A DNA stretch of 27,361 nt from Gemmatimonadaceae bacterium (GTDB lineage Bacteria > Gemmatimonadota > Gemmatimonadetes > Gemmatimonadales > Gemmatimonadaceae): contig JANYKY010000104.1 of NCBI GenBank assembly GCA_025357975.1, positions 1 to 27,361 on the forward strand, read 5' to 3'. Below are positions 1-8,027 of this stretch, one piece after another (within the stretch, counting starts at the first letter, position 1; every line of letters begins with the position of its first letter). The position numbers were made by a program, and so were the translations under genes. A model generated the notes under the pieces. The model ran no database searches and was not told the DNA's origin. It was given only the letters and a program-made list of their open reading frames with translations.

Positions 1-1156
1 GCTTCGTTGCACCGGCATCCCTGAATTTTTCATCCCATGTCAGCTTGCCGGTTGTCGCGTCAAAATGTCCGATCATCACGAAGGGCGCACCGTCACCCTG
101 ATCGTCGACGACCACCCTGTCACTTCCCGGGTCTCGCGCAACCCAGTGGGGATAGAATGTCGTATCTGTTGCGACGGACGATACTTCGACCGGATGCGAT
201 GGATCTGAAATATCGAGCGTGGCATAACGATGCGCGTACGCAATCGGCATCAGCATGAAATGTCCCGCGATAATCGGCACAGAACATCCGAAATTCTTCG
301 GCTGGTCCATCGCCATCACGCGTTCCAGCCTGGGCTCGCTCTCGAGATTGGTGACGTGATAGAAACCGCAGGTATATGTGTTCACCATCGCGGTGCGTCC
401 GCTCGGCATGGCACGAACTTCGAATGGATACTTGTACGATGAATCGGTCGCGACCTTGGGGACTTCCAGCGTCTTCATCAACTTCAGGTCGGACATCCTC
501 CACACCTGCACCGTGTTTGCGACAGACTCTGTGTCCATTGCGCTGCTCGTCGTCACGATTCTGTCGATCGCGGGAAGCATAGTTAGCGCATACGTCCTGA
601 TTCGTGCTCCTGAAAAAGCGGCGTCGGCCGAACTTGAATAGCGCACGAGCTTTCCATTCTGGTGGAACTCGGCCAGTCCGCCGGAATTACCGGCGATGAT
701 CCCGTCACCAAACTGTATCGTCGCGACCACGTGGCCGTTTGGTAGCCGCGCGAATGAGTGCGCAGTATGCGCAGCCGGTACCGACATCATCTGGCCGGCA
801 AGCTTGGGATGAGCTGGGTCGGCGGGGTCGATGAGGTAGGAACGGTCAGCGCCAAAGTCATTCACGAACAGCGAACCGTGCGCGGGAAGGCTGAATTCGC
901 TGTGGTGCGGCATTCTGCCGGCGGTGTCGACCGTGAGAGCATTTATCACTGTGCCGTACGTTGCGCTCCCCGGGTCAGCGTCGACGACGGCGATCATGTC
1001 GGTACCGGTTTTCTTCGACGTCCCGCTGCCCGCCCACAAATACAGGTAACGCGAAGGTTTTGCGGTGGTCTGACCTGCTGCTTGAGCGTAGAACCCGGCA
1101 ACCGCAATGGCTGCAAATCCGACGGTGATACAACGGATGAAAGAGCGCGTCTGCAT
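1..1156 (-). CDS. Exported selenium-binding protein (SBP56)/methanethiol oxidase-like beta-propeller, 3' end outside window
   Basis: The minus frame is open from an ATG at 1156 to the left edge (385 codons), so the C-terminus is missing. Residues 1 to about 27 form a signal peptide (Arg near the start, hydrophobic core, AQA-type cleavage site), so the product should be periplasmic. The mature part starts with a segment like SBP56 proteins: IAVVDADP, then GTVIN, HHSEF, an SYLIDPADP strand, AHTAHSF and a LDISDPSHPVEV blade near residue 320. Family members fold as seven-bladed propellers, and bacterial ones oxidise methanethiol with copper. Similarity here is partial, so the substrate is uncertain; another secreted LVIVD-type propeller is the alternative. 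The 1157-1211 stretch upstream shows only a weak AAGG Shine-Dalgarno. Confidence 0.72.
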   Translation of the reverse strand, partial: MQTRSFIRCITVGFAAIAVAGFYAQAAGQTTAKPSRYLYLWAGSGTSKKTGTDMIAVVDADPGSATYGTVINALTVDTAGRMPHHSEFSLPAHGSLFVNDFGADRSYLIDPADPAHPKLAGQMMSVPAAHTAHSFARLPNGHVVATIQFGDGIIAGNSGGLAEFHQNGKLVRYSSSADAAFSGARIRTYALTMLPAIDRIVTTSSAMDTESVANTVQVWRMSDLKLMKTLEVPKVATDSSYKYPFEVRAMPSGRTAMVNTYTCGFYHVTNLESEPRLERVMAMDQPKNFGCSVPIIAGHFMLMPIAYAHRYATLDISDPSHPVEVSSVATDTTFYPHWVARDPGSDRVVVDDQGDGAPFVMIGHFDATTGKLTWDEKFRDAGATK

Positions 1157-1211
1157 TGTGGCCTTGGTTAGTGGACGGGCCAAATGTACGGAAATACGAG
1201 CGGCTTGGTTG

Positions 1212-1602
1212 AACTGCATTTAGACGCAGAGAACGCAGAGGGCGCAGAGAACTGCAACCGCGAAACTGCAACTCCGAAACTGCAACTCCGAAACTGTAAC
1301 GGCCCTTGGACACAGAGATCACAGAGACCACAGAAACTACGTCGCTTGCACAACCGAGATAAGACAAGTCGATCGGAGGTTTCCATTTTTCTTGTTGACG
1401 ACATTCAACCGTTCTGTCGAGCGCGTTGTTGTAGTTTAACCCAAAAAATAAACTCAGCAGCTGCTCCAGTGGCGGCTGATTAATCGACGGACTGCGCGAT
1501 GTCGTTCTCTGTGTTCTCTGTGGCCCTCTGTGCCTGAAGCCGTTGCAGTTTCGCAGTTGCAGTTCTCTGCGTCGTCTGCGTTCTCTGCGTCTAAATGCAG
1601 TT
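1212..1602. repeat. Long imperfect inverted repeat (391 bp) beside gdh
   Basis: The left arm (1212-1340) and right arm (1502-1602) are inverted copies. Both begin at the outside with AACTGCATTTAGACGCAGAG, followed by 9-nt periodic ACGCAGAGA-type units, then GAACTGCAAC/GCGAAACTGCAAC units, and inside these ACACAGAGA-type units. The arms differ in the number of internal units and by scattered substitutions. The central part (1341-1501) shows no convincing gene, only AT-richer sequence. The right arm ends 5 bp from the gdh stop codon. Similar purine-rich CAGAGA repeat blocks occur dispersed in many environmental bacterial genomes (general knowledge). No transposase is present, so this could be a non-autonomous element, a processing or termination structure, or a dispersed intergenic repeat. 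Confidence 0.85.
1261..1300. repeat. 14-bp tandem repeat inside the left arm
   Basis: The unit CGAAACTGCAACTC occurs at 1261-1274 and 1275-1288, with a third partial copy carrying one substitution at 1289-1300. A diverged copy precedes it. The opposite arm has fewer copies, so copy number has changed since the two arms arose. Confidence 0.85.
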
Positions 1603-1607
1603 AGGTC

Positions 1608-3020
1608 CTACGGAAAAATCCCACGCTGCGTATACGCCATCGCTACCTTGCCGATCGCGTTGATGAATGCGGCCGTCCTTAAATCGACGTTGCGAACTTT
1701 CTGGATCGTGCGCAGTTCCGCGTACGCAGCAATCATCGTCTCCTCCAACCCCGAGTTGACGAGCTCCTCCTCGCCTGCAGCCTCACTCGACCTCGCGCGA
1801 TCGTCATCTGTGAAATGTTTACCGGTGAGATGCTCTACGGCCTGCAGCAAACGCTCATTGCTCCTCTCCTGAAAACGCTTCTCCATCCTGCCATATCGCA
1901 TGTGCGAGAGATTCTTCACCCACTCGAAGTACGAAACGGTCACGCCACCCGCATTCGTGTAGATATCGGGAAGCAGCAACACCCCTCGAGCAAGAAGCTT
2001 CTCACTCGCATCCGCTGTAACAGGCCCATTCGCGCCTTCCACAATGATCTTCGCTTTGATACGATCGACGTTTTCTCCAGTGATCTGATTCTCGAGCGCC
2101 GCCGGAACCAACACGTCACAGTCCAGCTCGAGCGCATCTCGGCTGCTTGGATAATCCGTCGCTCCGGAGAACCCCAGGATCGAGCCTGTTTCCAGTCGGT
2201 GCGCGACAACCTTGTCGACGTCGAGTCCTTTCTCCGAGTAAATCGCACCCTCACGCTCGAGCAACGCGATGATTATTCCGCCGTACCCCTCGATGAATTT
2301 CGCCGCGTGATATCCGACATTACCAAGCCCTTGGATGACGATTCGCTTTCCTTCAACGCCAGTTGACAAGCCGAGGGGTTTCATGTCCTCCGCGTAGCAC
2401 ATCGCCTCACGCAGTGCGAACGCGACACCTCGGCCTGTACTCTCCGCGCGGCCACGCACACCACCTTGCGTGACGGGTTTACCGGTGACGCATCCTTGCG
2501 CATCGATCTGGCCGGGAGCGAGCGTCGAGTAGGTATCCATGATCCACGCCATCTCGCGCGGCCCCGTTCCCATGTCGGGTGCTGGTACATCCATTCCCGG
2601 CCCGATGAGATTCTTTGCAAACAGCTCGTAAGTGAAACGACGCGTCACACGCTCCAGCTCATCGACCGAATATTTGGAAGGATCGATCCGCACTGCACCC
2701 TTTGCTCCGCCAAACGGAACATCGACGAGAGCGCACTTGTACGTCATGAGCGCAGCCAGTGCAGAGACCTCATCTTCGTCGACGTTGGCGGCGTAACGAA
2801 TCCCGCCTTTCGTCGGCAGCCTATGCGTGCTGTGCTGCGCACGCCATCCATTGATAACTTCGATAGACCCGTCGTCCCTCTTGAGCGGGAACTGCATCCG
2901 GTAGACGGAATTGCAAGCCTTGATCGCCCCGAGAAGGCCTGGCGCGAGGTCCAGATGGGCCGAGGCTTTGTCGAAGTACTTGTTCACCTGCGCGAACATC
3001 GGGATGTGCTGGGTTGTCAT
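1608..3020 (-). CDS. gdhA: Glutamate dehydrogenase (Glu/Leu/Phe/Val dehydrogenase family)
   Basis: A 470-residue hexameric-type glutamate dehydrogenase that interconverts glutamate and 2-oxoglutarate plus ammonium with NAD(P), in the cytosol. Visible elements: KGGIRY at 71-76 (substrate carboxylate binding), the catalytic-lysine signature [10 protein letters not shown] at 101-110 with Lys107, the PAPDMGTG segment with Asp149, and the Rossmann fingerprint GLGNVG at 231-236. The C-terminal part has EGANGPVT and [17 protein letters not shown], typical of the family. Length is slightly above the usual 410-450. I cannot assign NAD or NADP preference with confidence. The ATG at 3020 has no clear Shine-Dalgarno. 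The AAA gene lies 68 bp upstream in the same direction, and the large inverted repeat is immediately downstream. Confidence 0.95.
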   Translation of the reverse strand: MTTQHIPMFAQVNKYFDKASAHLDLAPGLLGAIKACNSVYRMQFPLKRDDGSIEVINGWRAQHSTHRLPTKGGIRYAANVDEDEVSALAALMTYKCALVDVPFGGAKGAVRIDPSKYSVDELERVTRRFTYELFAKNLIGPGMDVPAPDMGTGPREMAWIMDTYSTLAPGQIDAQGCVTGKPVTQGGVRGRAESTGRGVAFALREAMCYAEDMKPLGLSTGVEGKRIVIQGLGNVGYHAAKFIEGYGGIIIALLEREGAIYSEKGLDVDKVVAHRLETGSILGFSGATDYPSSRDALELDCDVLVPAALENQITGENVDRIKAKIIVEGANGPVTADASEKLLARGVLLLPDIYTNAGGVTVSYFEWVKNLSHMRYGRMEKRFQERSNERLLQAVEHLTGKHFTDDDRARSSEAAGEEELVNSGLEETMIAAYAELRTIQKVRNVDLRTAAFINAIGKVAMAYTQRGIFP

Positions 3021-3088
3021 ATCAGCCGTTGATTGCCTGGGCGGTGAGTATGCAGTAATGACGGACGCTCAACAAGCTGCGAGAGCCG

Positions 3089-4105
3089 TCAGCCGCGGAC
3101 GATCGCTACTACGAGCGCGATTATTCCAAGCAGGGCTCCGACGCCGCCAACGGCGATCGCGACCTGCGCAGATTTCTGCCACCTCGTTTCGGCAGCCTCG
3201 ATGGCGCGCATGAGACGGTCGTCACTCGAGGGTTGCCCTTCCCCAAACAGGGATTGCTGCATGACCCCGCGGCCTTCGACCACTTCGCCCATCGCTCGCT
3301 CGAGCTCCGCCTGATAAATTTTTTTCGCAACGTCTATCCCGGGAACTGCAGCAGCCATCGTCGCCGCTTTCAGGACCGCATTCTTGATATCGCCACCGCT
3401 GACTTCATACCGTTCCGCCAATGCACGGAAATCCACATCGTCGGCCAGCGGAGTTTTTGTTGGATGGATCTGAACTCTCCAGATCTTCTCGCGCTCATCG
3501 ACTCCAGGCATCTCGAATCTGACGTGGGTTCGAATGCGACGCTCGAAGGCAGGATCGAAATTCACTGCAAGGTTTGTCGCGAAGATCACAACCCCGTTGA
3601 ACGCTTCGAGCTCCTTCAGCAGCACGTTGACGACAGTATTCGATTCACGCTGATATGCCTGCGCCGCACCGGTTGTACGTCGGGAAGCGATCGCATCAGC
3701 CTCGTCGAAGAAGAGCACGGCATCCTGTTCGGATGCCATCCTGAACACCGCCGCAACGTTTTTCGGTGTTTCTCCGGCCCACATCGACTCCATTTCCGCA
3801 TATCGAACGGAGAGAAGTTTCTTCCCCAGAACAGTCGCGATTGCTTCGGCGCAGATTGTCTTCCCGGTGCCTGGTGGTCCCGCAAAATTGAATGCGAGGC
3901 CTAGTCCGCTCGAGTGCTTTTCGCCGAGTCCCCATTGTGTAAAGATCAGCTCGTGGCTGTGGACGAGGCTCAGTGCTTCATCAAGTGCTGCTCGCGTCCG
4001 CGGTGGGAGTACCACATCCGAGAACGTCCGGTGCGCGATGATCGTCTCGACGGCGCGACGGCCGCCGAGTCTGCCGGCAAAGAGATCGAGGAGCGGGCTT
4101 GGCAT
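3089..4105 (-). CDS. AAA-family ATPase with C-terminal membrane segment
   Basis: A 338-residue protein with one classical AAA module: Walker A GPPGTGKT at 76-83, Walker B LFFDEAD at 131-137, sensor 1 Asn178 in FATN, arginine-finger pair Arg189/Arg190, and the small helical domain with SGGDIKNAV near 236-244. A predicted transmembrane helix spans about 315-337, so the ATPase is probably tethered to the inner membrane by its C-terminus. The N-terminal substrate domain usual in this class is very short (about 60 residues before the ATPase core). A stop codon lies eight codons upstream of the ATG at 4105, so no longer start is available in this frame. The substrate is unknown. It may be co-transcribed with gdh, 68 bp downstream. 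Confidence 0.85.
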   Translation of the reverse strand: MPSPLLDLFAGRLGGRRAVETIIAHRTFSDVVLPPRTRAALDEALSLVHSHELIFTQWGLGEKHSSGLGLAFNFAGPPGTGKTICAEAIATVLGKKLLSVRYAEMESMWAGETPKNVAAVFRMASEQDAVLFFDEADAIASRRTTGAAQAYQRESNTVVNVLLKELEAFNGVVIFATNLAVNFDPAFERRIRTHVRFEMPGVDEREKIWRVQIHPTKTPLADDVDFRALAERYEVSGGDIKNAVLKAATMAAAVPGIDVAKKIYQAELERAMGEVVEGRGVMQQSLFGEGQPSSDDRLMRAIEAAETRWQKSAQVAIAVGGVGALLGIIALVVAIVRG

Positions 4106-4173
4106 CAGAACGAGTATCCGGAGTGGGTGCTAGCTAAATACCCCTTCCGCATGGAATGCTCCAATCGGGTTGA

Positions 4174-4595
4174 CCCGCGTCGCTTCAATACCTTTCGCCC
4201 GTGGCCAGGCCGAGAATGGCAGAACTGAACGCGAAAGGGAAAAAGGCTGAGCTGCAGGATCTACTTTCCGAATCATTCCGTGGATATCGTTCCTGCTGCG
4301 ACCGCAGCGATTGTCCTGGCGATTGCCGGCCCGTTTCGCAAACTTCATCACGAGCATAACCGGTCCTTCCGCTCTGCTGCTGAGCATGACCGGGCATCAG
4401 GATTTCGCAGCGAGAGTTTACGGACTGTCTGCCCTCGGCAACGTTGCCATCAACCTGTTTCTCATTCCACGATACGGAATCGCCGGAGCAGCAATCGGAA
4501 CGACAATCGCAGTCGTTGCAACGAATATCGCCCTCGTTGTAATCGCCAAGCGAACGCTAGGGATCAACACCTCGTTCAGGTGGATTGGCGGTTAG
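4174..4595 (+). pseudogene. Remnant of a polysaccharide flippase (MOP/Wzx-type), frameshifted and internally deleted
   Basis: Three frames in succession read as consecutive pieces of one flippase C-terminal half. The first (about 4174-4275) gives RMAELNAKGKKAELQDLL, the loop expected after a PVIAP-type helix. The second (about 4280-4330) gives a VDIVPAATAAIVLAIAGPF membrane helix. The third (about 4328-4595) gives ITGPSALLLSMTGHQD, then GLSALGNVAINLFLIPRYG and GIAGAAIGTTIAVVATN, then a TAG stop. Roughly 30 residues normally between pieces two and three are missing, and the N-terminal two thirds is absent. Intact relatives export lipid-linked glycans across the inner membrane. No functional start exists; the 94-codon frame from TTG 4311 is only the largest piece. 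The call rests on pattern recognition, not an alignment. Confidence 0.7.
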
Positions 4596-4802
4596 CAGCG
4601 GGCCGTCGTTCTTCCGTGTACGCGCGTGTCTCGACGCGAGAGCTGGTATGGCGGCGCGCGAATGGGTAGCGTACCTCCACATTTCCGTGCGGATGTAGCC
4701 ATTCATTCGGGCCTTGTGCCTTTCGACCAGTCGGTGCTCTCTTAGGCGCATAATAACGGACACCCTGTTGCTGCTCTGAACTCCGACTGGAACCTGCCAG
4801 TC

Positions 4803-4982
4803 ATGAGCGTCCTTCTCGCGCCGGGAGGAAACGTGAAGGCAATAATAGAGAATCAGAAACCGGATCGTTGGCAGCCGTTCAATCCTACGGATCCCGAGCA
4901 CTTCAAGGACTTGTCGGCTTACGGCATTCACTACGGCGAATATCGCGCCGCACTACTGGCACCGGCTCCGCCCACACCATAA
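4803..4982 (+). CDS. Small hypothetical ORF (59 codons)
   Basis: ATG at 4803 to TAA at 4980-4982, ending 12 bp before the phospholipase D-like gene on the same strand. The product is hydrophilic, with a DRWQPFNPTDPEHFKDL segment and a Pro-rich end, and no recognised domain. The frame is open upstream to 4746 without a better start, and there is no clear ribosome binding site. It may be a short leader gene of the downstream gene or the 3' scrap of a lost gene, like the flippase remnant just before it. Positions 4596-4802 show nothing else. Confidence 0.3.
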   Translation: MSVLLAPGGNVKAIIENQKPDRWQPFNPTDPEHFKDLSAYGIHYGEYRAALLAPAPPTP

Positions 4983-4994
4983 ACCGGACGCTGA

Positions 4995-6308
4995 ATGCAC
5001 TATCTCTCTTACTTTGGATTCCTCCTCCTCGGAATCGTCGTTACAGCGGCTCTATTGATCGGCTTCATGGATGTAGTCCGAGGCACACCGATCAAGACCG
5101 TCGGATCTCCTGGACAGGGGAACTGTTGTCCATCGGTTGACGACCCGTTCTTCCGCGAATCGATCGAGCTTCTTACGCACGTAAAGCTCAAGCCTGGCCA
5201 CGAGGTCGAATTCTTCATCAACGGCGACCAGACTTACCCGAGGCTGTTCGACGATCTTCGAAACGCGAAATCCTCGATCACGATTCAGCTTTACTTCGCC
5301 AATAAAGGGAAGATGGCGGATACGCTCCAGGGGATATTGATCGAACGCGCGAAGGCGGGAATTGAGGTGCGCTTTCTTCACGATGCGTTCGGGACAACTC
5401 TCAAGAAGGCCTATTTCAAACCTCTCCAGGATGCCGGGGTCATCGTCAACGCGTTCCGGCCATTCAGTTTCAAGTCACTTCAAAAGGCCCAGCATCGCGC
5501 TCACATCCGTGTCATTGTGATCGACGGAACCGTGGGTTACACCGGCGGATTCGGCATCGACGACAAGTGGTTTGGAAGCGGCCGTGACAAGGATCAATGG
5601 CGTGATACGAACGTTCGTTTTACCGGCCCAGCGGTGAGGCAGCTTCAGGCGACGTTCATCGTGTGCTGGGCAGAGGCGTCATCACAATTGTTGACTGAGG
5701 ACACGCTCTTTCCTCCGAATCTTCGGCCAGAATACGGAGGCGAGATCGGCGCCGGCGGAATTCTCGCGTCGGTTCTTCATGCCGCCCCTACTATAGGTAG
5801 CACACCGGCCGAGCGATTCTTCGTGCTGAGCATCGCGGCGGCGAGAGAGAAGCTGTGGATCTCGAATTCCTATTTCGTACCTGAGATGGCGTTCAGGAAA
5901 CTGCTCTGCGATGCCGCCCAACGCGGTGTCGATGTTCGCGTCCTCACCGTGTCGAAGGCAACTGACACCAAGAGCACATGGTATGCGGGGAGAGCGCGTT
6001 ACGAAGAGCTGCTCACCGGCGGAGTGAGGATGTTCGAGTATCAACCCGTGATGATGCACGCGAAAACCATCGTTGTTGACGGCCAGTGGCTGTCCGTCGG
6101 CAGCATGAATGCGGACAATCGATCGATATCGTTCAACGATGAGTCCAATCTCGTCGTGCTGGATGAAGGCGCGGGTGCCCGAATGGAGGAGATGTATCTC
6201 GAGGATCTCAGGTATTCCGAAGAGATAAAGCTCGATGAGTTCAGGAAACGTGGATGGACGGACAAGATCGCCGAGCATGCGTGTCATCTCGTATGGAGAA
6301 TTCTCTAG
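4995..6308 (+). CDS. Membrane-anchored phospholipase D-like protein (cardiolipin synthase-type)
   Basis: A 437-residue protein with an N-terminal membrane anchor (about 5-26) and two PLD domains. The second motif is canonical, His355-x-Lys357-x4-Asp362 followed by GSMNADNRS. The first reads HIRVIVID (170-177) followed by GTVGYTGGFGIDDKW: His170 and Asp177 are kept but Lys is replaced by Arg172. Cardiolipin synthases transfer phosphatidyl groups between phosphatidylglycerols using two HKD motifs. This protein has the overall length and GGFGI/GSMN context of that class, but enzymatic activity is uncertain given the Arg. The active face should be at the inner membrane. A weak GGA lies upstream of the ATG. 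A weak hairpin follows the stop. Confidence 0.85.
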   Translation: MHYLSYFGFLLLGIVVTAALLIGFMDVVRGTPIKTVGSPGQGNCCPSVDDPFFRESIELLTHVKLKPGHEVEFFINGDQTYPRLFDDLRNAKSSITIQLYFANKGKMADTLQGILIERAKAGIEVRFLHDAFGTTLKKAYFKPLQDAGVIVNAFRPFSFKSLQKAQHRAHIRVIVIDGTVGYTGGFGIDDKWFGSGRDKDQWRDTNVRFTGPAVRQLQATFIVCWAEASSQLLTEDTLFPPNLRPEYGGEIGAGGILASVLHAAPTIGSTPAERFFVLSIAAAREKLWISNSYFVPEMAFRKLLCDAAQRGVDVRVLTVSKATDTKSTWYAGRARYEELLTGGVRMFEYQPVMMHAKTIVVDGQWLSVGSMNADNRSISFNDESNLVVLDEGAGARMEEMYLEDLRYSEEIKLDEFRKRGWTDKIAEHACHLVWRIL

Positions 6309-6336
6309 CGATCGGATTCCCGGAACGGGGACACGT

Positions 6337-6364
6337 GGCGTCCAGTCTTTTGGACAACGACGCC
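6337..6364 (+). terminator. Weak hairpin downstream of the phospholipase D-like gene
   Basis: GGCGTC at 6337-6342 pairs with GACGCC at 6359-6364, and inside it GTCCA pairs with TGGAC. It begins 28 bp after the stop codon. No T-tract follows, so intrinsic termination is doubtful. Confidence 0.2.
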
Positions 6365-6476
6365 CAACCGAAAGGATGCCCTTTGCTCGAAGACCTTTGC
6401 GCTGCAACGACTTACGATCGCCCTCACAGTCAGGCGCGACCAATGCCTTAGGCTGCAACTCCCTCCGGACAGCCTT

Positions 6477-7142
6477 ATGCGGTCTCAGTTGTTGATTGGC
6501 TTTGCTCTCACGCTCGTTTCAATCTCTCCGCGAGCGCTCGCGGCTCAGATTACACTCGCTGATATCACGCGCGTCATTCGCGTCAGCTCAGCCATTCTCG
6601 ATGCGGCCGGCACAGGCAGGGCACGCACAACCAGCCGGTCGTCGGGACGAACTGTATCATCGCGAGTCGCGCGACGCGCCGTCGATGATGGTGATGAGTA
6701 CGTCGGCGTCCCTTATGTGTGGGGCGGAAGCACGCCTCGCGGATTCGATTGCTCGGGATTCGTTCAATACGTGTATCGCGAGAATGGCGTCGACCTTCCG
6801 CGCACTTCCAGGCAAATGGCTCATGCCGGCATCAGCCTTCCGGCCGATGTACAATCTCTTCGGGAAGGCGATTTGATGTTGTTCAGCGGGCGTAACGGCG
6901 AGATCGATCACGTTGCGCTCTACGCCGGCGACAATCAGATCCTTCATTCCTCTTCAAGCGGACACGGTGTGAAATACGATGACTTGGGGAGTAAACGCGG
7001 CGCCTACTTCGTAGCGCATTTCGTTGCTGCCAGGCGCGTCACGGAAAACGGGCGGTCGCTCGTCGAATCTGTGGCTGCACTGACGAGAAAATATCCGTTC
7101 GATCATTTCGATCTTCCTGATTTCGCGCCTCTGTCCCGGTAG
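6477..7142 (+). CDS. Secreted NlpC/P60 family cell-wall hydrolase
   Basis: 221 residues with a Sec signal peptide (1 to about 22, ALA-type cleavage) and a single C-terminal NlpC/P60 cysteine peptidase domain (about 74-187). Catalytic residues are visible: Cys92 in RGFDCSGFVQY, His145 in EIDHVALY, and the third polar residue His157 in ILHSSSSG. The family cleaves D-gamma-glutamyl-diaminopimelate or related bonds in peptidoglycan stem peptides, so a periplasmic role in wall turnover is likely. The linker (45-70) is Arg/Ser-rich with no SH3 or LysM domain. The 3' end is overlapped antisense by the open frame of the degraded gene at 7146-7793. Confidence 0.9.
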   Translation: MRSQLLIGFALTLVSISPRALAAQITLADITRVIRVSSAILDAAGTGRARTTSRSSGRTVSSRVARRAVDDGDEYVGVPYVWGGSTPRGFDCSGFVQYVYRENGVDLPRTSRQMAHAGISLPADVQSLREGDLMLFSGRNGEIDHVALYAGDNQILHSSSSGHGVKYDDLGSKRGAYFVAHFVAARRVTENGRSLVESVAALTRKYPFDHFDLPDFAPLSR

Positions 7143-7145
7143 TGG

Positions 7146-7793
7146 GGCAGCAGGCGCTATCAGGCGAATGATCGTGACCCATATCCATGGACATCGCATC
7201 AGTTGAATCTTCACTGAACGAGGCCAGATCTTTCTGGAAGATCGGATCACTTGAATCCACCGCGGGCCATCGGCTTGGGTCATCCGGAAACAAAATTCCC
7301 GCAAGAAACCCCATTGCGCCGCTCACCGTTGCATTCGTCGGATTATCGTAGACGGCAACTACTCGATAACGATGATTCGCGACAAGTTTTTTCCCGTGCA
7401 ACGAGAGCAGGAACTTCGTTCGATCGACGCTCTTGACGCGACCATCTGCGAACTTGCTGGTCTTGAGACGGGCGATAACACTGCCGGTGACCGCCGATCG
7501 AGATTGGCCATTCCCGCATGATGCAGAAGTGATCGAGGCAACAGCGCGCCGGCGGAGTCGACCAGGTCTACGCGGTAACCGCGAACGAAACCGGAGACGG
7601 GCCACTCGAAGTAGCGATACGTGTCAGCGCCGTGGTGGGCATACTCGGAAGGCGCGATGTCCATTGGGCCGACGGTTACTGTTACCTCGCTCCTGAGCGA
7701 GTCTACGTGAATGCTTATCGGTGCATTTGCGATCGAATTCGGAGCCGTTGTGAGTGTTGCGAGTGCGGCGAATAGTGCGATGGGAACGATCAT
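7146..7793 (-). pseudogene. Broken gene for a secreted hypothetical protein; frameshift with probable internal deletion
   Basis: The 5' part starts at ATG 7793 with a signal-peptide-like segment (first about 24 residues) and runs to around 7490, including ADTYRYFEWPVSGFVRGYRV and LLPRSLLHHAGMANLDR. The sequence then makes sense only in another frame, from TGSVIARLKTSKFADGRV through NHRYRVVAVYDNPTN and FPDDPSRWPAVDSSDP to a MSMDMGHDH tail. The two pieces resemble the beginning and end of secreted proteins from soil bacteria of about 350 residues, so about 100 or more central residues are probably missing (from memory, not aligned). No stop occurs near the expected end; the second frame stays open to 7039, antisense to the NlpC/P60 gene, while a TGATAG sits in the neighbouring frame near 7157-7162. 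Confidence 0.65.
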
Positions 7794-8015
7794 GGTCTCT
7801 CCGTCGAAAGTGACTTTGTCTTCTCGATGAGAGTACCGCCGCGCCAACTTTCACCACATACGTCAATAGTCGTAGGCGCGCCATCGCCTGACGCACGCCG
7901 CGTTATTGAGGGCCTCTACCGCGCAATCGAGTGTATCCGCCGATTGATATGACACGCCGCATTCAGGTGCAGACAATTTCAGGTCGTGAAGGCCGCACCG
8001 AACCGTCGTTATCAT

Positions 8016-8020
8016 AGGAG
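8016..8020 (+). promoter_or_regulatory. Strong Shine-Dalgarno deciding the lipoprotein start
   Basis: AGGAG lies 7 nt before the ATG at 8028. It selects that ATG over an upstream in-frame GTG at 7986, which would put a basic extension in front of the lipobox signal peptide. The 7794-8015 stretch before it shows no gene. Confidence 0.8.
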
Positions 8021-8027
8021 AAGAACC

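Noticed and set aside
378..641. Plus-strand 87-codon ORF with a hydrophobic stretch
   Set aside because: It is antisense to the continuous SBP56-like frame, which has a signal peptide and family motifs.
1168..1483. ORFs on both strands across the inverted repeat
   Set aside because: Their periodic Arg/Leu/Ser composition comes from the repeat units themselves; no domain is present.
1212..1602. Possible CRISPR array because of regularly repeated units
   Set aside because: Units are 9-14 bp, touch each other without unique spacers, and are arranged as two inverted arms; no cas genes are present.
4557..4931. 124-codon minus-strand ORF
   Set aside because: It is antisense to the flippase remnant and the small plus-strand ORF and has Arg-rich, shadow-like composition with no domain.
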